Shown one piece after another: positions 18,649 to 28,664 of a stretch of DNA of 64,000 nucleotides. Source of the stretch: Neobacillus sp. PS3-12. Its GTDB lineage: Bacteria; Bacillota; Bacilli; Bacillales; Cytobacillaceae. The DNA is taken from positions 806,001-870,000 of the forward strand of contig NZ_CP133268.1 in NCBI RefSeq assembly GCF_030915385.1, in the 5' to 3' direction. The stretch's first letter is position 1. Each line of letters begins with the position of its first letter. The notes under the pieces were generated by a model. That model saw only the letters and a list, made by a program, of their open reading frames with translations. It was not told the DNA's origin and made no database searches. A program made the translations under genes and the position numbers.

Positions 18649-18758
18649 TGATTTCACCCCTCAACCTTTATGTAAATGGATTGCGAACAATCCACGAAAA
18701 TATTACCATTGTTTTGAAAGTTTCGCAACTTTCCGAAAGGAGTGAGATTCATGAATGT

Positions 18759-19721
18759 TTAAGATTTTCTTTTTCCAATATATTTGGCAATATCCTGCAG
18801 GGCTTTTTTGGCGCAGTTTCCCGGCAGTTCATTCAAAAGCCTTAGTGCTTTTTCAAGGTACAGATCACTTAACGCAATGGACTTTTCGATTGCACCTGAC
18901 TGTTTGATAAGAGAAATTATTTTTTCAATTTGTTCGGGTTTCATACTCTGGTTAACTTTTTCAATTTCGGCCCGAATTTTTTTATCCTCCATCGCATAAA
19001 GCACTGGTGCTGTAATATTTCCTTGTAAAAGGTCTCCGCCAGCAGGTTTTCCAAGTGTTTTTTCTGTTGATGTAAAATCAAGTATGTCATCAATAATTTG
19101 GTATGACATTCCAACATAATAACCAAAGCGAAAAAGCTTTTTGTGGATGTCTTCTGTTACACCTGTAGCAATTGCACCTAACTGGCAGCTTGTTGCGATC
19201 AGCAGTGCTGTTTTCCGTTTGATCCTGCGAAAATAATCACGAAAGTTCTGATTAAAACGGTATTTATCTTTTATTTGCTCAATTTCACCAATGCAAACCT
19301 CAACAATTGTATTAGCCAGTATTTGATGGACAGCTGGCTGTTTTACCTTTGTGATGATTTCCAATGAAAGGGCTAAAATATAGTCCCCCGTGTACATAGC
19401 AACCTTATTGCCCCACTTTGTTTTTATTGCAGGTTTACCTCTGCGAAGTTCAGCATCATCAATAACATCATCGTGGACTAGTGACGCCATATGAATTAAT
19501 TCAAGTGCAACCGCAACATTTTTTAAAATTTCAATATCATAGTTTCCAAACTTTCCTGCAAGTAAAACAAAAACAGGACGAATTCTTTTTCCGCCGGCTT
19601 GCAATGTATATAACGATGCTTCTTTTAAAAGGAGGGAATTTGCTTGAATTTTATCTTCAAGCTCTTTCTCAATAATATCAATATCCGAATTCAAAAATGA
19701 ATACATCATTTTTAATTTCAT
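18759..19721 (-). CDS. hepT: Heptaprenyl diphosphate synthase component II
   Basis: Catalytic subunit of the two-component prenyl synthase that makes the C35 side chain of menaquinone-7. The first Asp-rich motif is HDDVIDDAELRRG (Asp84, Asp85, Asp88) and the second DDILD (211-215); GGKRIRP near residue 43 binds IPP. It has 320 residues, the family length. It is translated after menG and needs HepS, encoded two genes upstream in the same operon. Confidence 0.96.
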   Translation of the reverse strand: MKLKMMYSFLNSDIDIIEKELEDKIQANSLLLKEASLYTLQAGGKRIRPVFVLLAGKFGNYDIEILKNVAVALELIHMASLVHDDVIDDAELRRGKPAIKTKWGNKVAMYTGDYILALSLEIITKVKQPAVHQILANTIVEVCIGEIEQIKDKYRFNQNFRDYFRRIKRKTALLIATSCQLGAIATGVTEDIHKKLFRFGYYVGMSYQIIDDILDFTSTEKTLGKPAGGDLLQGNITAPVLYAMEDKKIRAEIEKVNQSMKPEQIEKIISLIKQSGAIEKSIALSDLYLEKALRLLNELPGNCAKKALQDIAKYIGKRKS

Positions 19722-19763
19722 TTGTATTCACCCAGCTTTTTCATCCTGTCAACACTCATTCAT

Positions 19764-20468
19764 CTAATTTTTTCGTCCGATATGAACAGCAGCCACTCCT
19801 AGATCGTATGGTTTATAATAAACATCTTTGAAGCCTGCTTTTTCAAACAAATTGGCAAGTTCTTTCATCCCTGGAAATGTACGGGCGGATTCCTGAAGCC
19901 ACGAATATTCTTGATAACTTTTGGCAAATAGCTTCCCGAATAGAGGCATAATAAAGCGAAAATAAAAGTAGTATAGCTGTTTGTAACCAGTCATTGTTGG
20001 CTGCGAAGTTTCAAGACAAACTGCAATTCCTCCAGGCTTTAATACTCGGTTCATTTCTTTTAATACCTGCAGGTAATCTGGCACATTTCTTAAACCGAAA
20101 CCAATTGTTACATAATCAAAACTATTGTCGGGAAAAGGAAGTTCCATTGCATTTCCATGAATTAATGTAACTTGATTTAGTTTTAGGGAGTCAACCTTTT
20201 CAAGGCCAACTTTAAGCATGTTTTTACTAAAATCTAAACCTGTTACTCCACCAGATGGTCCAACTGCTTCAGCTAAGGCGATTGTCCAGTCCGCAGTCCC
20301 GCAGCAAACATCAAGTGCTTTTGACCCGAGTTGAACGTTCATTTTTTTCATCGTGTCATTTCGCCATTTAATATGCTGCTGGAAACTAATTACCGAATTC
20401 ATCTTATCATAATTCTCGGAAATTTTTTCAAAGACGTGATGAACTCGTTCTTCTTTTGATTCTTGCAT
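19764..20468 (-). CDS. menG: Demethylmenaquinone methyltransferase
   Basis: SAM-dependent C-methylation in the last step of menaquinone synthesis (UbiE/MenG family, also called gerCB). SAM motif [15 protein letters not shown] is near residue 50, and [18 protein letters not shown] and [11 protein letters not shown] are family blocks. It has 234 residues. It lies between the two subunits of heptaprenyl diphosphate synthase, so three consecutive genes cover chain synthesis and ring methylation. Confidence 0.96.
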   Translation of the reverse strand: MQESKEERVHHVFEKISENYDKMNSVISFQQHIKWRNDTMKKMNVQLGSKALDVCCGTADWTIALAEAVGPSGGVTGLDFSKNMLKVGLEKVDSLKLNQVTLIHGNAMELPFPDNSFDYVTIGFGLRNVPDYLQVLKEMNRVLKPGGIAVCLETSQPTMTGYKQLYYFYFRFIMPLFGKLFAKSYQEYSWLQESARTFPGMKELANLFEKAGFKDVYYKPYDLGVAAVHIGRKN

Positions 20469-20473
20469 GGATC

Positions 20474-21298
20474 TTAACCTTCTTCCACAAATGTTTTGGC
20501 AATAGGCTGATGTTGGTTTAAAATCGAAGTAATTCTTAAATCCAGTTGTTCACTTATACGAGGTAACTTTTGCAAACAACTTTCTATTATTGTCCTCGAG
20601 AACTCAATGTATCGGTCACAAATGACGAATAGGTAGTTTTGTTGTTCACTTGACAAGTCCTTCATTTTCGATTCACTTTTTGCAAATACGATTTTTTTCA
20701 TTGCTTCAAATAGTTGTGAACAGCCGGTTTGGCTATATCGATTTTTTTCGCTAAGCAGCCTTTTGACTAATAATAAATTAGATACAATTTCATACCAAAC
20801 ATTAACATGAAAATAGTCAATTATTTTTGTAATCAACGAACTTTCAATAATTTTTATACTTGCCATCAGTTTTTCTATACCATCAAACTCCTGTTGGAAA
20901 ACGGAAATTTTATGCTCGTTAACTTCCTTTATCCCGCCTGCTAAGACATTTATCATAAAAATATCTTCGCTGTCAGCAAGAAGTTTGTAATATAAACCAC
21001 TATAATAATCCCCTGCAAGAACCGTTAGTTGTCGGCTTGTAATTTGAGGAATTCCATTGATTTTTTCGTTTGAAATTTGCTCATGGGTATCAAGGGCAAT
21101 CTGAATTAACATCGTTGCTAAGGCATAATTTTCCCTTTGTTTATCAGACAGCTCAAGCTGGTCCATTATAGTGATAAGTAAAAGGAGTTTGTCCTCATCA
21201 ATGTATGGTGTTTTAATAAATTTTATTAAGTATGGATGCAGAACTTTTTGTTCTATCCGCCCCTTAACCTCTGATAACCTTTGGCATATGTCCTGCAA
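20474..21298 (-). CDS. hepS: Heptaprenyl diphosphate synthase component I
   Basis: Non-catalytic partner that sets chain length with HepT in menaquinone side-chain synthesis. It is an all-helical protein with the early HPYLIKFI...IDEDKLLLL block characteristic of HepS. Two starts are possible: GTG 21307, and TTG 21298 which has AAGGGTGA at good spacing. TTG gives LQDICQRL aligned with the B. subtilis N-terminus MQDIYGTL, so I prefer it. The protein then has 274 residues, slightly longer than B. subtilis (251). Confidence 0.88.
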   Translation of the reverse strand: MQDICQRLSEVKGRIEQKVLHPYLIKFIKTPYIDEDKLLLLITIMDQLELSDKQRENYALATMLIQIALDTHEQISNEKINGIPQITSRQLTVLAGDYYSGLYYKLLADSEDIFMINVLAGGIKEVNEHKISVFQQEFDGIEKLMASIKIIESSLITKIIDYFHVNVWYEIVSNLLLVKRLLSEKNRYSQTGCSQLFEAMKKIVFAKSESKMKDLSSEQQNYLFVICDRYIEFSRTIIESCLQKLPRISEQLDLRITSILNQHQPIAKTFVEEG

Positions 21299-21384
21299 TC
21301 TAATCACCCTTGCTTCCCCTGAAGTATATATTAATAATGTTATTCATACATTATTACTTTTCCCATTTATAAAATAAGGCAGTC

Positions 21385-21396
21385 ACAATTATAACA
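21385..21396 (-). promoter_or_regulatory. Extended -10 promoter upstream of hepS
   Basis: TGTTATAAT on the minus strand (TATAAT at 21388-21393) about 90 bp before hepS. I see no convincing -35, so it would act as an extended -10 promoter. Confidence 0.35.
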
Positions 21397-21478
21397 TAAA
21401 AGAAAACCGCTGAGGATAACTTCACAAAATAACAACATTTATTATGTGGTTGTATAAATAACGTTTCTTAATCTGTTA

Positions 21479-21715
21479 TTATTTTTTTATTTCACTTTCA
21501 ACTTCACCAAAACAAGTTAAAATCCTGGCATTGCCCCTAATTTTAATGGCAGACGTATGTTCAGTAAACTGGGCAATCAGGACTTCGCCTTGATCTAATT
21601 TTTCAGAATGATGAAATCTTGTATCAGTACCTCTTGTTAATCCAATGACACTTACACCATCATCAAGTGCCTTAATGACGACATAATCATTATTTTGATT
21701 ATTGTTAATTTCCAT
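21479..21715 (-). CDS. mtrB: Trp RNA-binding attenuation protein (TRAP)
   Basis: Small beta-sheet protein that forms an 11-mer ring and, with tryptophan bound, wraps (G/U)AG-repeat RNA to attenuate trp transcription and block translation. The 78 residues contain [40 protein letters not shown] and the RNA-binding KIRGNA segment; the family has about 75. It follows folE as in the B. subtilis mtrAB operon. Its trp target operon is not in the aromatic cluster here, so the regulated genes must lie elsewhere. Confidence 0.95.
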   Translation of the reverse strand: MEINNNQNNDYVVIKALDDGVSVIGLTRGTDTRFHHSEKLDQGEVLIAQFTEHTSAIKIRGNARILTCFGEVESEIKK

Positions 21716-21759
21716 GTTATCACCCCAAAATCAAATAGGTAAATAGCTTAGAATTGTAT

Positions 21760-22326
21760 TTACATTTTAATTAGTTTTAAAACTTCCGAACGGGCTTCAG
21801 CATCTTTTTTATACACACCGCGGACAGCAGTCGTAACGGTTCTGGAGCCAGGCTTCTTTACCCCTCGCATCGTCATACACATATGTTCTGCCTCTACGAC
21901 TACCATTACTCCCTGAGGTTCCAACTTTTCCATAATAGCATCAGCAACAGTAGATGTAATCCGTTCTTGCAGTTGTGGTCTCTTTGCAACAGCTTCAACA
22001 GCCCTTGCTAATTTACTCAAACCGGTTACTCGTCCATTTTGGGGTATATAGGCGACGTGTGCTTTGCCAAAGAAAGGGACTAGATGATGTTCGCACATCG
22101 AATAAAATGGTATATCTTTTACGAGCACTACTTCTTCATGGTCTTCACTAAAAATAGTATCAAAATATTGTTTTGGGTCATCGTTTAATCCAGTGAAGAC
22201 TTCCTCATACATCTTGGCAACCCGCTTTGGTGTGTCCAAGAGTCCTTCACGGTTAGGGTTCTCACCGATCGCCTCTAATATTAAACGTACCGCTTCTTCA
22301 ATTTGGGTACCGTTTACTTCTGTCAT
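21760..22326 (-). CDS. folE: GTP cyclohydrolase I (FolE/MtrA)
   Basis: First enzyme of tetrahydrofolate synthesis, GTP to dihydroneopterin triphosphate. The zinc-ligand block [18 protein letters not shown] and later [11 protein letters not shown] are intact, together with [11 protein letters not shown] use ATG 22326 (188 residues, [13 protein letters not shown]) because an excellent AGGAGGAAAG lies before it and the B. subtilis protein begins MKEVN. The open frame extending upstream is not family sequence. It forms a pair with mtrB. Confidence 0.97.
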   Translation of the reverse strand: MTEVNGTQIEEAVRLILEAIGENPNREGLLDTPKRVAKMYEEVFTGLNDDPKQYFDTIFSEDHEEVVLVKDIPFYSMCEHHLVPFFGKAHVAYIPQNGRVTGLSKLARAVEAVAKRPQLQERITSTVADAIMEKLEPQGVMVVVEAEHMCMTMRGVKKPGSRTVTTAVRGVYKKDAEARSEVLKLIKM

Positions 22327-22385
22327 GGTCTTTCCTCCTAATATATATCTGTCTAATTTAACGATAAAGTATAAATGACAAATAT

Positions 22386-22415
22386 ATCTTAGCATATCCT
22401 AATTAAAGCAAGCAA
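22386..22415 (-). promoter_or_regulatory. Promoter candidate for folE-mtrB
   Basis: TTGCTT (22410-22415), 18-bp spacer, TGC-TAAGAT extended -10 (22386-22391) on the minus strand, about 60 bp before folE. Confidence 0.45.
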
Positions 22416-22489
22416 AACCAAAGGCTTTTTGGCTGAATTGGAAAGAGAATTGAAGATGGAGAATTATGTACGAATGATCTTGGTCATAT

Positions 22490-22523
22490 AAAAAAGTCAT
22501 GGACATGTCCATGACCTTTTTAT
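22490..22523 (-). terminator. hbs terminator
   Basis: GTCATGGA-CATG-TCCATGAC, perfect stem, with TTTTTT on the minus strand. Confidence 0.9.
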
Positions 22524-22547
22524 ATCATCTTGCTTCAAACTATGTAA

Positions 22548-22820
22548 TTATTTTACTGCATCTTTCAAGGCCTTACCTGGTTTGAAAGCAGGAACTTTGC
22601 TTGCGCCAATTTCGATTTCCTCACCTGTTTGCGGATTACGTCCTTTACGCGCAGCACGCTCACGTACTTCAAAGTTACCAAATCCAATTAATTGGACTTT
22701 ATCACCATTTTTTAAAGCATCTAAAATTGAATCAAAAACAGCATCAACTGCTTTTGTAGCATCCTTTTTAGAAATTTCGCTAGCTTCTGCTACTGCATTA
22801 ATTAGTTCTGTCTTGTTCAT
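22548..22820 (-). CDS. hbs: HU-type DNA-binding protein HBsu
   Basis: Abundant nucleoid protein that bends DNA non-specifically as a dimer. It has 90 residues from [14 protein letters not shown], with the DNA-binding arm signature [21 protein letters not shown] near residues 45-65 and the C-terminus [18 protein letters not shown] 22820 has GGGAGGAGG 8 nt upstream; an in-frame GTG at 22829 is inside that site. It is monocistronic by its strong terminator and long upstream region, as in B. subtilis. Confidence 0.97.
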   Translation of the reverse strand: MNKTELINAVAEASEISKKDATKAVDAVFDSILDALKNGDKVQLIGFGNFEVRERAARKGRNPQTGEEIEIGASKVPAFKPGKALKDAVK

Positions 22821-23146
22821 GCCATTCACCTCCTCCCAAAGATTTAATCAAATTAGTAGAAAGATTCCTTATCTACATTTCTAAACAATTTTTCTGAATT
22901 CTATACGTCATAATGCTAAAAAATAAGGCTTCTGGCGGTAATTCTGTTAAAAGATTATCATAATCAAATCAGCTTAGCAAGAAGATTTGAATAAATAATG
23001 GGAATCTTTTCTTTCAGAGCTACATATTTGTAAAATCTTAGCCTTATTTGGATAAAAGCGGAAGCACCAATGTTTGGCTAATGAAACCTACCTAAATTCA
23101 CTTTTTAAATAAAATAAAAAAAGACCCCTAATTGGAGTCTTTGCCA
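22821..23146. other. hbs upstream region
   Basis: A 326-bp AT-rich stretch without a gene. It holds the spoIVA terminator at its far end and presumably the hbs promoters. TTGCTA or TTCTTG with GATAAT around 22935-22975 (minus strand) are possible elements, but spacing is not ideal and I do not assign them. Confidence 0.4.
23113..23145 (-). terminator. spoIVA terminator
   Basis: AAAGACTCC-AATTA-GGGGTCTTT with TTTTT tail on the minus strand (one G-U pair). Confidence 0.8.
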
Positions 23147-24625
23147 TTATAAAATAATAGCGATTAATCCACCTGATCCTTCATTGATAATTCGCTCAAG
23201 GGTTTCTTTTAATTTGTACCTTGCATTTTTCGGCATTAATGATAATTTAGCCTGGATTCCTTCGCGAACAATTGAACTCAAACTGCGTCCAAAAATATCT
23301 GAATTCCAAATTGACAATGGGTCTTCCTCAAAATCCTGCATTAAATAGCGGACAAGTTCTTCACTTTGTTTTTCTGTCCCAATGATCGGTGCAAATTCTG
23401 ATTCGACATCCACTTTTATCATATGAATAGACGGTGCAACTGCTCGGAGACGGACACCAAACCTTGCACCCTGGCGAATGATTTCTGGCTCTTCAAGACT
23501 CATATCCGCTAAGGACGGTGAGGCAATACCGTATCCCGTTTGTTTTACCATTTTTAAAGCATCTGATATTTGATCATACTCAGCCTTGGCGTGGGCAAAA
23601 TCCTGCATTAATTCAAGGAGATGATCTTTTCCACGAATTTCAACTCCAACAATTTCTTTTAGTATTTCATCATATAATTCATCTGGTGCAAACAAATCAA
23701 TTTCAGCAACCCCTTGCCCCATTTCAATTCCTGCAAGGCCTGTGCTTTCAATAAATTCGAAATCACAAAAACTTTGAACAACCCTGTCAACATCTCTTAA
23801 TCTTTTAATATCTTTGACAGTATCTTTAACAGCTTCTTGATAACTTTCACGAAGCCAGTGATTTTCCCTTAAAACCATTACCCAGCTTGGGAGATTTACA
23901 TTCACTTCAAGCACTGGAAATTCAAACAATGCTTCTCGCATAACATTCAGGACATCACTTTCACGCATACTCTCAACACTCATCGATATGACAGGGATGT
24001 CATATTTCTCCACGAGACTTGCCCTAAGTGACTCTGTATTTGGATGATGCGGCTGTGCACTATTCACAACCATAATAAATGGTTTACCAACCTCTTTTAA
24101 TTCAGCAATAACCCTCTCTTCTGCTTCAAGATAGTTACTGCGAGGTATTTCACCAATTGTTCCATCAGTGGTAATCACCACACCGATTGTTGAATGCTCT
24201 TGGATCACTTTTCTCGTCCCAATCTCTGCTGCTTCGTGGAATGGGATTGGTTCTTCATACCAAGGTGTATTGATCATTCTTGGACCATTTTCATCCTCAT
24301 ATCCTTTAGCACCAGGGACTGTGTAACCCACACAATCCACCAAACGGATATTTACATCTAACCCTTCATCCACATGGATGGTTGTTGCTTGGTTTGGAAC
24401 GAATTTTGGTTCAGTTGTCATAATCGTTTTGCCTGCAGCACTTTGTGGAAGCTCATCCTGGGTTCGAGTTCGGTCTGCTTCATTCATAATATTAGGCAGG
24501 ACCACTAATTCCATAAATTTCTTTATGAATGTTGATTTACCAGTTCTAACTGCACCTACTACACCTAAATAAATATCACCGCCAGTTCTTTCGGCAATAT
24601 CTTTAAAAATATCTACCTTTTCCAA
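23147..24625 (-). CDS. spoIVA: Stage IV sporulation protein A, coat basement-layer ATPase
   Basis: Mother-cell ATPase that polymerises on the forespore surface, anchored by SpoVM, to seed coat and cortex assembly. The 492 residues hold a Walker A loop GAVRTGKST near residue 24-32, a DCVGYTVPGA Walker-B-like segment, and the long central and C-terminal domains ending NEGSGGLIAIIL, all nearly identical to B. subtilis over the parts I can compare. The start is TTG 24625 after GGGAGGGG. A possible sigma-E promoter is upstream. Confidence 0.98.
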   Translation of the reverse strand: MEKVDIFKDIAERTGGDIYLGVVGAVRTGKSTFIKKFMELVVLPNIMNEADRTRTQDELPQSAAGKTIMTTEPKFVPNQATTIHVDEGLDVNIRLVDCVGYTVPGAKGYEDENGPRMINTPWYEEPIPFHEAAEIGTRKVIQEHSTIGVVITTDGTIGEIPRSNYLEAEERVIAELKEVGKPFIMVVNSAQPHHPNTESLRASLVEKYDIPVISMSVESMRESDVLNVMREALFEFPVLEVNVNLPSWVMVLRENHWLRESYQEAVKDTVKDIKRLRDVDRVVQSFCDFEFIESTGLAGIEMGQGVAEIDLFAPDELYDEILKEIVGVEIRGKDHLLELMQDFAHAKAEYDQISDALKMVKQTGYGIASPSLADMSLEEPEIIRQGARFGVRLRAVAPSIHMIKVDVESEFAPIIGTEKQSEELVRYLMQDFEEDPLSIWNSDIFGRSLSSIVREGIQAKLSLMPKNARYKLKETLERIINEGSGGLIAIIL

Positions 24626-24692
24626 ATGATCCCCTCCCGATCATAGAGTTAATGGGAAAATACTATCCTTTTAGGTATTTTTGGACATTATA

Positions 24693-24723
24693 TGTTTATG
24701 ACGTTGTCCTAAGTCGATATGAC
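24693..24723 (-). promoter_or_regulatory. Possible sigma-E promoter of spoIVA
   Basis: Minus strand TCATATC-like -35 (24716-24722), 15-bp spacer and CATAAACA (24693-24700). It resembles the better sigma-E sites before cotJA and dacB; the -10 is imperfect. Confidence 0.35.
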
Positions 24724-24814
24724 AGTTTTCAAAAATTATTTACCCCCTTGTTAAAAAAGGACCTTTTTCCATTTGTTGGTATTTTTATTTCATACATTTT
24801 CAGGAATGAGGGGT

Positions 24815-24859
24815 TAAAAAAACCCTTCTCCTACAATATATTGCTTAGAGAAAGGGTTA
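24815..24859 (-). terminator. yphF terminator
   Basis: AACCCTTTCTC and GGAGAAGGGTT pair (one bulge) and end in TTTTTTT on the minus strand. Confidence 0.85.
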
Positions 24860-24895
24860 TGACTAATTCATTATTTACTATTGACGTAGTGGTAG

Positions 24896-25609
24896 TTATT
24901 TTTTATTAAAAAAAATCGGTTCTTTTGTTTTAGGATCAATTGTGTATGGTAATGAATAGGCAGGAACGAACATAGAATCTCTTTCAAGAATGGGCCTAAT
25001 ATCTTCCCCTGGTTTTACAATCTCCTTCTGTTTTTTTAATGCCTGAAATAAATCAGAACTGTAATCCACATATATTTCCGTGTCCCCAGTAATCACAAAC
25101 GGGAGATTATGCCCAGTATATGGACTAACAGCGTATGGCGTTTTTTCATAACCAATTTTTGTGAAATCCAGAGAATAAACATTAAATGCCAGCCTTTTTT
25201 TGAAAGGGGGATAGCCATTTGCCTTAATTCTCATTTTTATTTCCTCAATGGTTTCAGCTATTCTCAGATCAAATACTTTTACAGTTGGATTTGTTTGTTC
25301 ATCGATAATGACATATTGAAACACCCCGCCATTTTCAAATGCATTTCCTGGAGGCTCAGAAAGGTACTTGGGTGTTAGCTTCTTAAAATCAATTGGATAT
25401 TTTTGATAAGTTGGAGTGTTTGCCTCCGTGGTTTTGATAGGCAATAGGCCTCCATTGTCTTTTTGATAGGAATCTACAGCAGCTTGTACAGATTGAATCT
25501 GATCCTTATATGGAAGTTGATTTTGAAAACGTTCCTGATTTGGATACATGCAGCCCGATAAAAAAAAAGCGGTTAAAAAAATAATACTAAGCATAATGTT
25601 TCGAATCAT
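24896..25609 (-). CDS. yphF: Lipoprotein YphF
   Basis: Predicted lipoprotein of unknown function conserved between yphE and spoIVA in Bacilli. The lipobox LSGC (Cys20) follows a hydrophobic signal of about 15 residues. The mature part of about 218 residues has a PYKDQIQSVQAAVDSYQKDNGG segment reminiscent of pilin-like helix starts, then a mixed alpha/beta region. ATG at 25609. It follows the broken yphE by 35 bp, probably on the same transcript. Confidence 0.88.
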   Translation of the reverse strand: MIRNIMLSIIFLTAFFLSGCMYPNQERFQNQLPYKDQIQSVQAAVDSYQKDNGGLLPIKTTEANTPTYQKYPIDFKKLTPKYLSEPPGNAFENGGVFQYVIIDEQTNPTVKVFDLRIAETIEEIKMRIKANGYPPFKKRLAFNVYSLDFTKIGYEKTPYAVSPYTGHNLPFVITGDTEIYVDYSSDLFQALKKQKEIVKPGEDIRPILERDSMFVPAYSLPYTIDPKTKEPIFFNKK

Positions 25610-25644
25610 ACAATCATCCTTTTATTATGGACTAAGATAGAGCA

Positions 25645-25831
25645 TCATGAAAAAAGAACTATGAAAATAACGATTCCAGATACAATCATAAGTATGTAAG
25701 CAAGAATTGCAGTAATGACCTTTAAAACCCCTTTTAGTTTAAAGCGGCTAAAGTAAATGGTCATAATCGATAGAAACATCAGTGCCATGCCTGGCAATTG
25801 AAATCCACATTTTAATCATTGCTGGTGACAT
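25645..25831 (-). pseudogene. yphE: DUF2768 small membrane protein YphE, frameshifted
   Basis: Short membrane protein (about 61 residues) of family DUF2768, function unknown. From ATG 25831, after AGGGAGG, the reading is MSPAMIKMWISIA. One surplus base at about 25792 (+ strand T) then breaks the frame. The next frame continues GMALMFLSIMTIYFSRFKLK through YILMIVSGIVIFIVLF to TGA at 25645. Removing that base gives a continuous protein with the two hydrophobic helices typical of the family. No long homopolymer is present at the break, so true mutation and base-call error are both possible. Confidence 0.8.
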
Positions 25832-25858
25832 AAAAATACCTCCCTTTTCCCAGAGGTT

Positions 25859-25887
25859 ATTATAACACAGGAAATACACAATTCTAA
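25859..25887 (-). promoter_or_regulatory. Promoter candidate for yphE-yphF
   Basis: TTAGAA (25882-25887), 17-bp spacer and TG-T-TATAAT extended -10 (25859-25864) on the minus strand, 28 bp before the yphE ATG. Confidence 0.5.
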
Positions 25888-25911
25888 AATTTCAGTTTAT
25901 ACAGAGAAAAA

Positions 25912-25966
25912 TTAAAAAATGACTGAAAGAAAGAGGGGGCGAGACTCTTTCTTCAGTCAAATGACT
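25912..25966 (-). terminator. gpsA terminator
   Basis: Long stem TGACTGAAGAAAGAG with CTCTTTCTTTCAGTCA, followed by TTTTTT on the minus strand. Confidence 0.85.
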
Positions 25967-26080
25967 ATACAACCCATACTCCCATTTCATTTTACAAAGT
26001 TGCTTTCGATGCATTGTATGCAATTTCATAGAGATACGTTTCCTCTAAAAATGCTATTTAATAAAAATAATTCGATTTTC

Positions 26081-27139
26081 CTACTCTTCCTCATTATATC
26101 GTTCCCCTAGAATGTTGATGAGGTCATTCATTTCATTTGTCTTACCTCGCGCCATTAGCGAATCAACAGCTTCTTTGGGATTATAGCCTTTAAACAAAAC
26201 ATTATAGAGAGCATTCGTAATCGGCATCGATACTTGATACTTTTCAGCTAGTTGATAAGCGGCCTTCGTGGTTCTAACTCCTTCAACCACCATCCCCATA
26301 TTCGCTAAGACATCATCAAGGGAATGCCCCTTACCAAGTAAATTACCAGCTCTCCAGTTTCGAGAATGCACACTGGTACATGTGACAATTAAATCTCCGA
26401 TCCCAGTTAGTCCAGAGAAAGTTAACGGGTTTGCGCCCATTTTCGTCCCCAATCTGGCAATTTCCGCTAACCCGCGTGTAATAAGTGCTGCTTTTGCGTT
26501 GTCCCCATAACCGAGTCCATCAGCAATTCCAGCGGCTAAAGCAATAATATTTTTTAAGGCCCCGCCTATCTCCACACCTACAATATCTGGATTAGTGTAA
26601 ACACGAAAATTTTGATTAATGAACAAATCTTGGATTTTTTCAGCTGCTACCATGTTCTCAGAACTTACGGTTACTGTCGTTGGATGACGCAAACTTACTT
26701 CCTCTGCATGACTTGGCCCAGAAAGCACAACGATATCCTCTAAAAGCTCCTCTGGCATTTCCATTTTAATCACTTCTGAAATCCTTAATAATGTATCAGG
26801 CTCAATTCCCTTACTAACATGAACAATTGTGAGAGGCATTTTTTGAGCGACACTGATTTTTCTAACTACCTCTCGAATTGCCTTAGTTGGCACTGCTAAA
26901 ATAACTTTTTCTATACCTGCTAACGCTTCGGAAAGTGATGCATACCCAATAATGTTGTTCGGAAGAATTACATCTGGCAAATACTTTTTATTTGTATGAG
27001 ATTCATTAATTTCCTTTACTTGAGCTTCATTATGACTCCATAAACGGACCTCATGACCATTGTCTGCCAAAACCATCGCAAGCGCCGTTCCCCAGCTTCC
27101 TGCACCGATCACAGCCAATTTTTTCGTGTTCCCCTGCAT
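26081..27139 (-). CDS. gpsA: NAD(P)+-dependent glycerol-3-phosphate dehydrogenase
   Basis: Reduces dihydroxyacetone phosphate to sn-glycerol 3-phosphate for phospholipid synthesis. The Rossmann loop [10 protein letters not shown] is near residue 12. [11 protein letters not shown] and the catalytic-lysine block [18 protein letters not shown] are conserved, as is [13 protein letters not shown]. It has 352 residues from ATG 27139; the N-terminus is a few residues longer than B. subtilis and the ribosome site is weak, so a slightly later start is possible. It lies immediately after der. Confidence 0.95.
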   Translation of the reverse strand: MQGNTKKLAVIGAGSWGTALAMVLADNGHEVRLWSHNEAQVKEINESHTNKKYLPDVILPNNIIGYASLSEALAGIEKVILAVPTKAIREVVRKISVAQKMPLTIVHVSKGIEPDTLLRISEVIKMEMPEELLEDIVVLSGPSHAEEVSLRHPTTVTVSSENMVAAEKIQDLFINQNFRVYTNPDIVGVEIGGALKNIIALAAGIADGLGYGDNAKAALITRGLAEIARLGTKMGANPLTFSGLTGIGDLIVTCTSVHSRNWRAGNLLGKGHSLDDVLANMGMVVEGVRTTKAAYQLAEKYQVSMPITNALYNVLFKGYNPKEAVDSLMARGKTNEMNDLINILGERYNEEE

Positions 27140-27157
27140 ATTATCACGACCTTCAAA

Positions 27158-28468
27158 TTATTTTCTTTCTCTAGCGAAGATTTTAATAGGCGTTCCTTCG
27201 AACCCAAAAGCATCTCGGATTCGATTTTCCAGAAAACGTTCATAGGAGAAATGTAATAATTCCGGCTCATTTACGAATATAACAAAGGTAGGCGGCTTGA
27301 CTGAAACCTGTGTTGCATAATAAATTTTCAAACGTTTTCCTTTATCAGTAGGAGTAGGATTCATCGCAACTGCATCCATGATGATATCATTTAAAACGCT
27401 TGTTTCAACTCGCATCGAGTGATTTTCACTTGCCAAATTGATCATCGGTAATAAAGTATGAATCCGCTTCTTTGTCTTCGCCGATAAAAAAACAATTGGT
27501 GCATAATCCAGATATAAAAAATGGTCTCTAACCTTTTGTTCAAATTCCTTCATTGTTTTTTCATCTTTTTCGACTGCATCCCATTTATTTACGACAATAA
27601 CTACTGCTCGTCCTGCTTCATGAGCATAGCCAGCAATTTTCTTATCTTGTTCAATGATCCCTTCCTCTGCATTTAACACAACAAGAACCACATCAGAACG
27701 GTCAATAGCACTTAATGCCCTTAAAACACTATACTTTTCGGTAGTTTCATACACCTTGCCTCTTTTTCGCATACCTGCTGTATCAATAATGACATACCTT
27801 TGCCCATTATAGGTGTAAATAGAGTCAATAGCATCTCTGGTTGTCCCAGCAATATTACTGACAATAACTCTTTCCTCACCAAGAATAGCATTGACCAATG
27901 AGGATTTTCCAACATTTGGACGGCCGATTAAGGAAAATTTAATCATATCCTCATCATATTCTTGCTTATTATTTTTTGGAAAATGCTTTGCAGCCTCATC
28001 CAGTAAATCTCCTAACCCTAAGCCATGAGAACCTGAGATCGGAATAGGTTCTCCAAAACCGAGCGAATAAAAGTCATAAATTTGTTCCCGCATTTCTGGG
28101 TTATCGATTTTATTCACTGCTAAGACAATTGGTTTTTTTGATTTGTATAAAATTTTTGCCACTTCTTCATCAGCTGCTGTTACGCCTTCTCTGCCATTTG
28201 TTAAGAAAATAATAACATCAGCTTCATCAATTGCCACTTCAGCCTGTTGACGAATTTGTTCTAAGAACGGCTCATCACCAATATCAATACCACCTGTATC
28301 AATAATGTTAAAGTCATGTGTCAACCATTCACCTGAGCTGTATATACGATCACGAGTAACTCCCGGAATATCTTCTACAATCGAAATCCTTTCTCCTACT
28401 ATCCTGTTAAATATGGTTGACTTCCCTACATTTGGCCGTCCTACAATTGCAATAACGGGCTTTGCCAT
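27158..28468 (-). CDS. der: Ribosome-assembly GTPase Der (EngA)
   Basis: Essential GTPase with two tandem G domains for 50S subunit maturation. The first P-loop [12 protein letters not shown] is at about residues 8-19 with DIPGVTRD and NKID; the second, [12 protein letters not shown], is near 183 with [10 protein letters not shown] and NKWD. A C-terminal KH-like domain ends [16 protein letters not shown]. The 436 residues match B. subtilis. ATG 28468. Confidence 0.98.
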   Translation of the reverse strand: MAKPVIAIVGRPNVGKSTIFNRIVGERISIVEDIPGVTRDRIYSSGEWLTHDFNIIDTGGIDIGDEPFLEQIRQQAEVAIDEADVIIFLTNGREGVTAADEEVAKILYKSKKPIVLAVNKIDNPEMREQIYDFYSLGFGEPIPISGSHGLGLGDLLDEAAKHFPKNNKQEYDEDMIKFSLIGRPNVGKSSLVNAILGEERVIVSNIAGTTRDAIDSIYTYNGQRYVIIDTAGMRKRGKVYETTEKYSVLRALSAIDRSDVVLVVLNAEEGIIEQDKKIAGYAHEAGRAVVIVVNKWDAVEKDEKTMKEFEQKVRDHFLYLDYAPIVFLSAKTKKRIHTLLPMINLASENHSMRVETSVLNDIIMDAVAMNPTPTDKGKRLKIYYATQVSVKPPTFVIFVNEPELLHFSYERFLENRIRDAFGFEGTPIKIFARERK

Positions 28469-28562
28469 TATTTATCACCCTTTCCATAATACTAAAATAT
28501 TTGTCTCTATCTTTAAAGGCTAATATCATGTACCAATTTTAATTTAATGAATATCAGTTGGA

Positions 28563-28608
28563 CATTTCCTGCAACGCAGGAAATGAACCCCTATAATGAC
28601 AAGGGTTC
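28563..28608. repeat. Two adjacent hairpins in the yphA-der spacer
   Basis: CATTTCCTGC (28563-28572) and GCAGGAAATG (28576-28585) are a perfect 10-bp inverted repeat. Directly adjoining, GAACCC (28585-28590) pairs with GGGTTC (28603-28608). Neither strand has a T-run, so this is not a standard intrinsic terminator; role unknown. Confidence 0.6.
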
Positions 28609-28664
28609 AACTTTACTATCTTAACAAATGTTAAACCTTAACTGCAATGGTAAGGAAACGATAC

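Noticed and set aside
22840..22990. Specific hbs promoters
   Set aside because: Several -35/-10-like pairs exist but none has both good boxes at 16-18 bp spacing, so assignment would be arbitrary.
24652..24909. 85-codon open frame on + between spoIVA and yphF
   Set aside because: It spans the spoIVA promoter region and the yphF terminator hairpin, has no family resemblance and no ribosome site.
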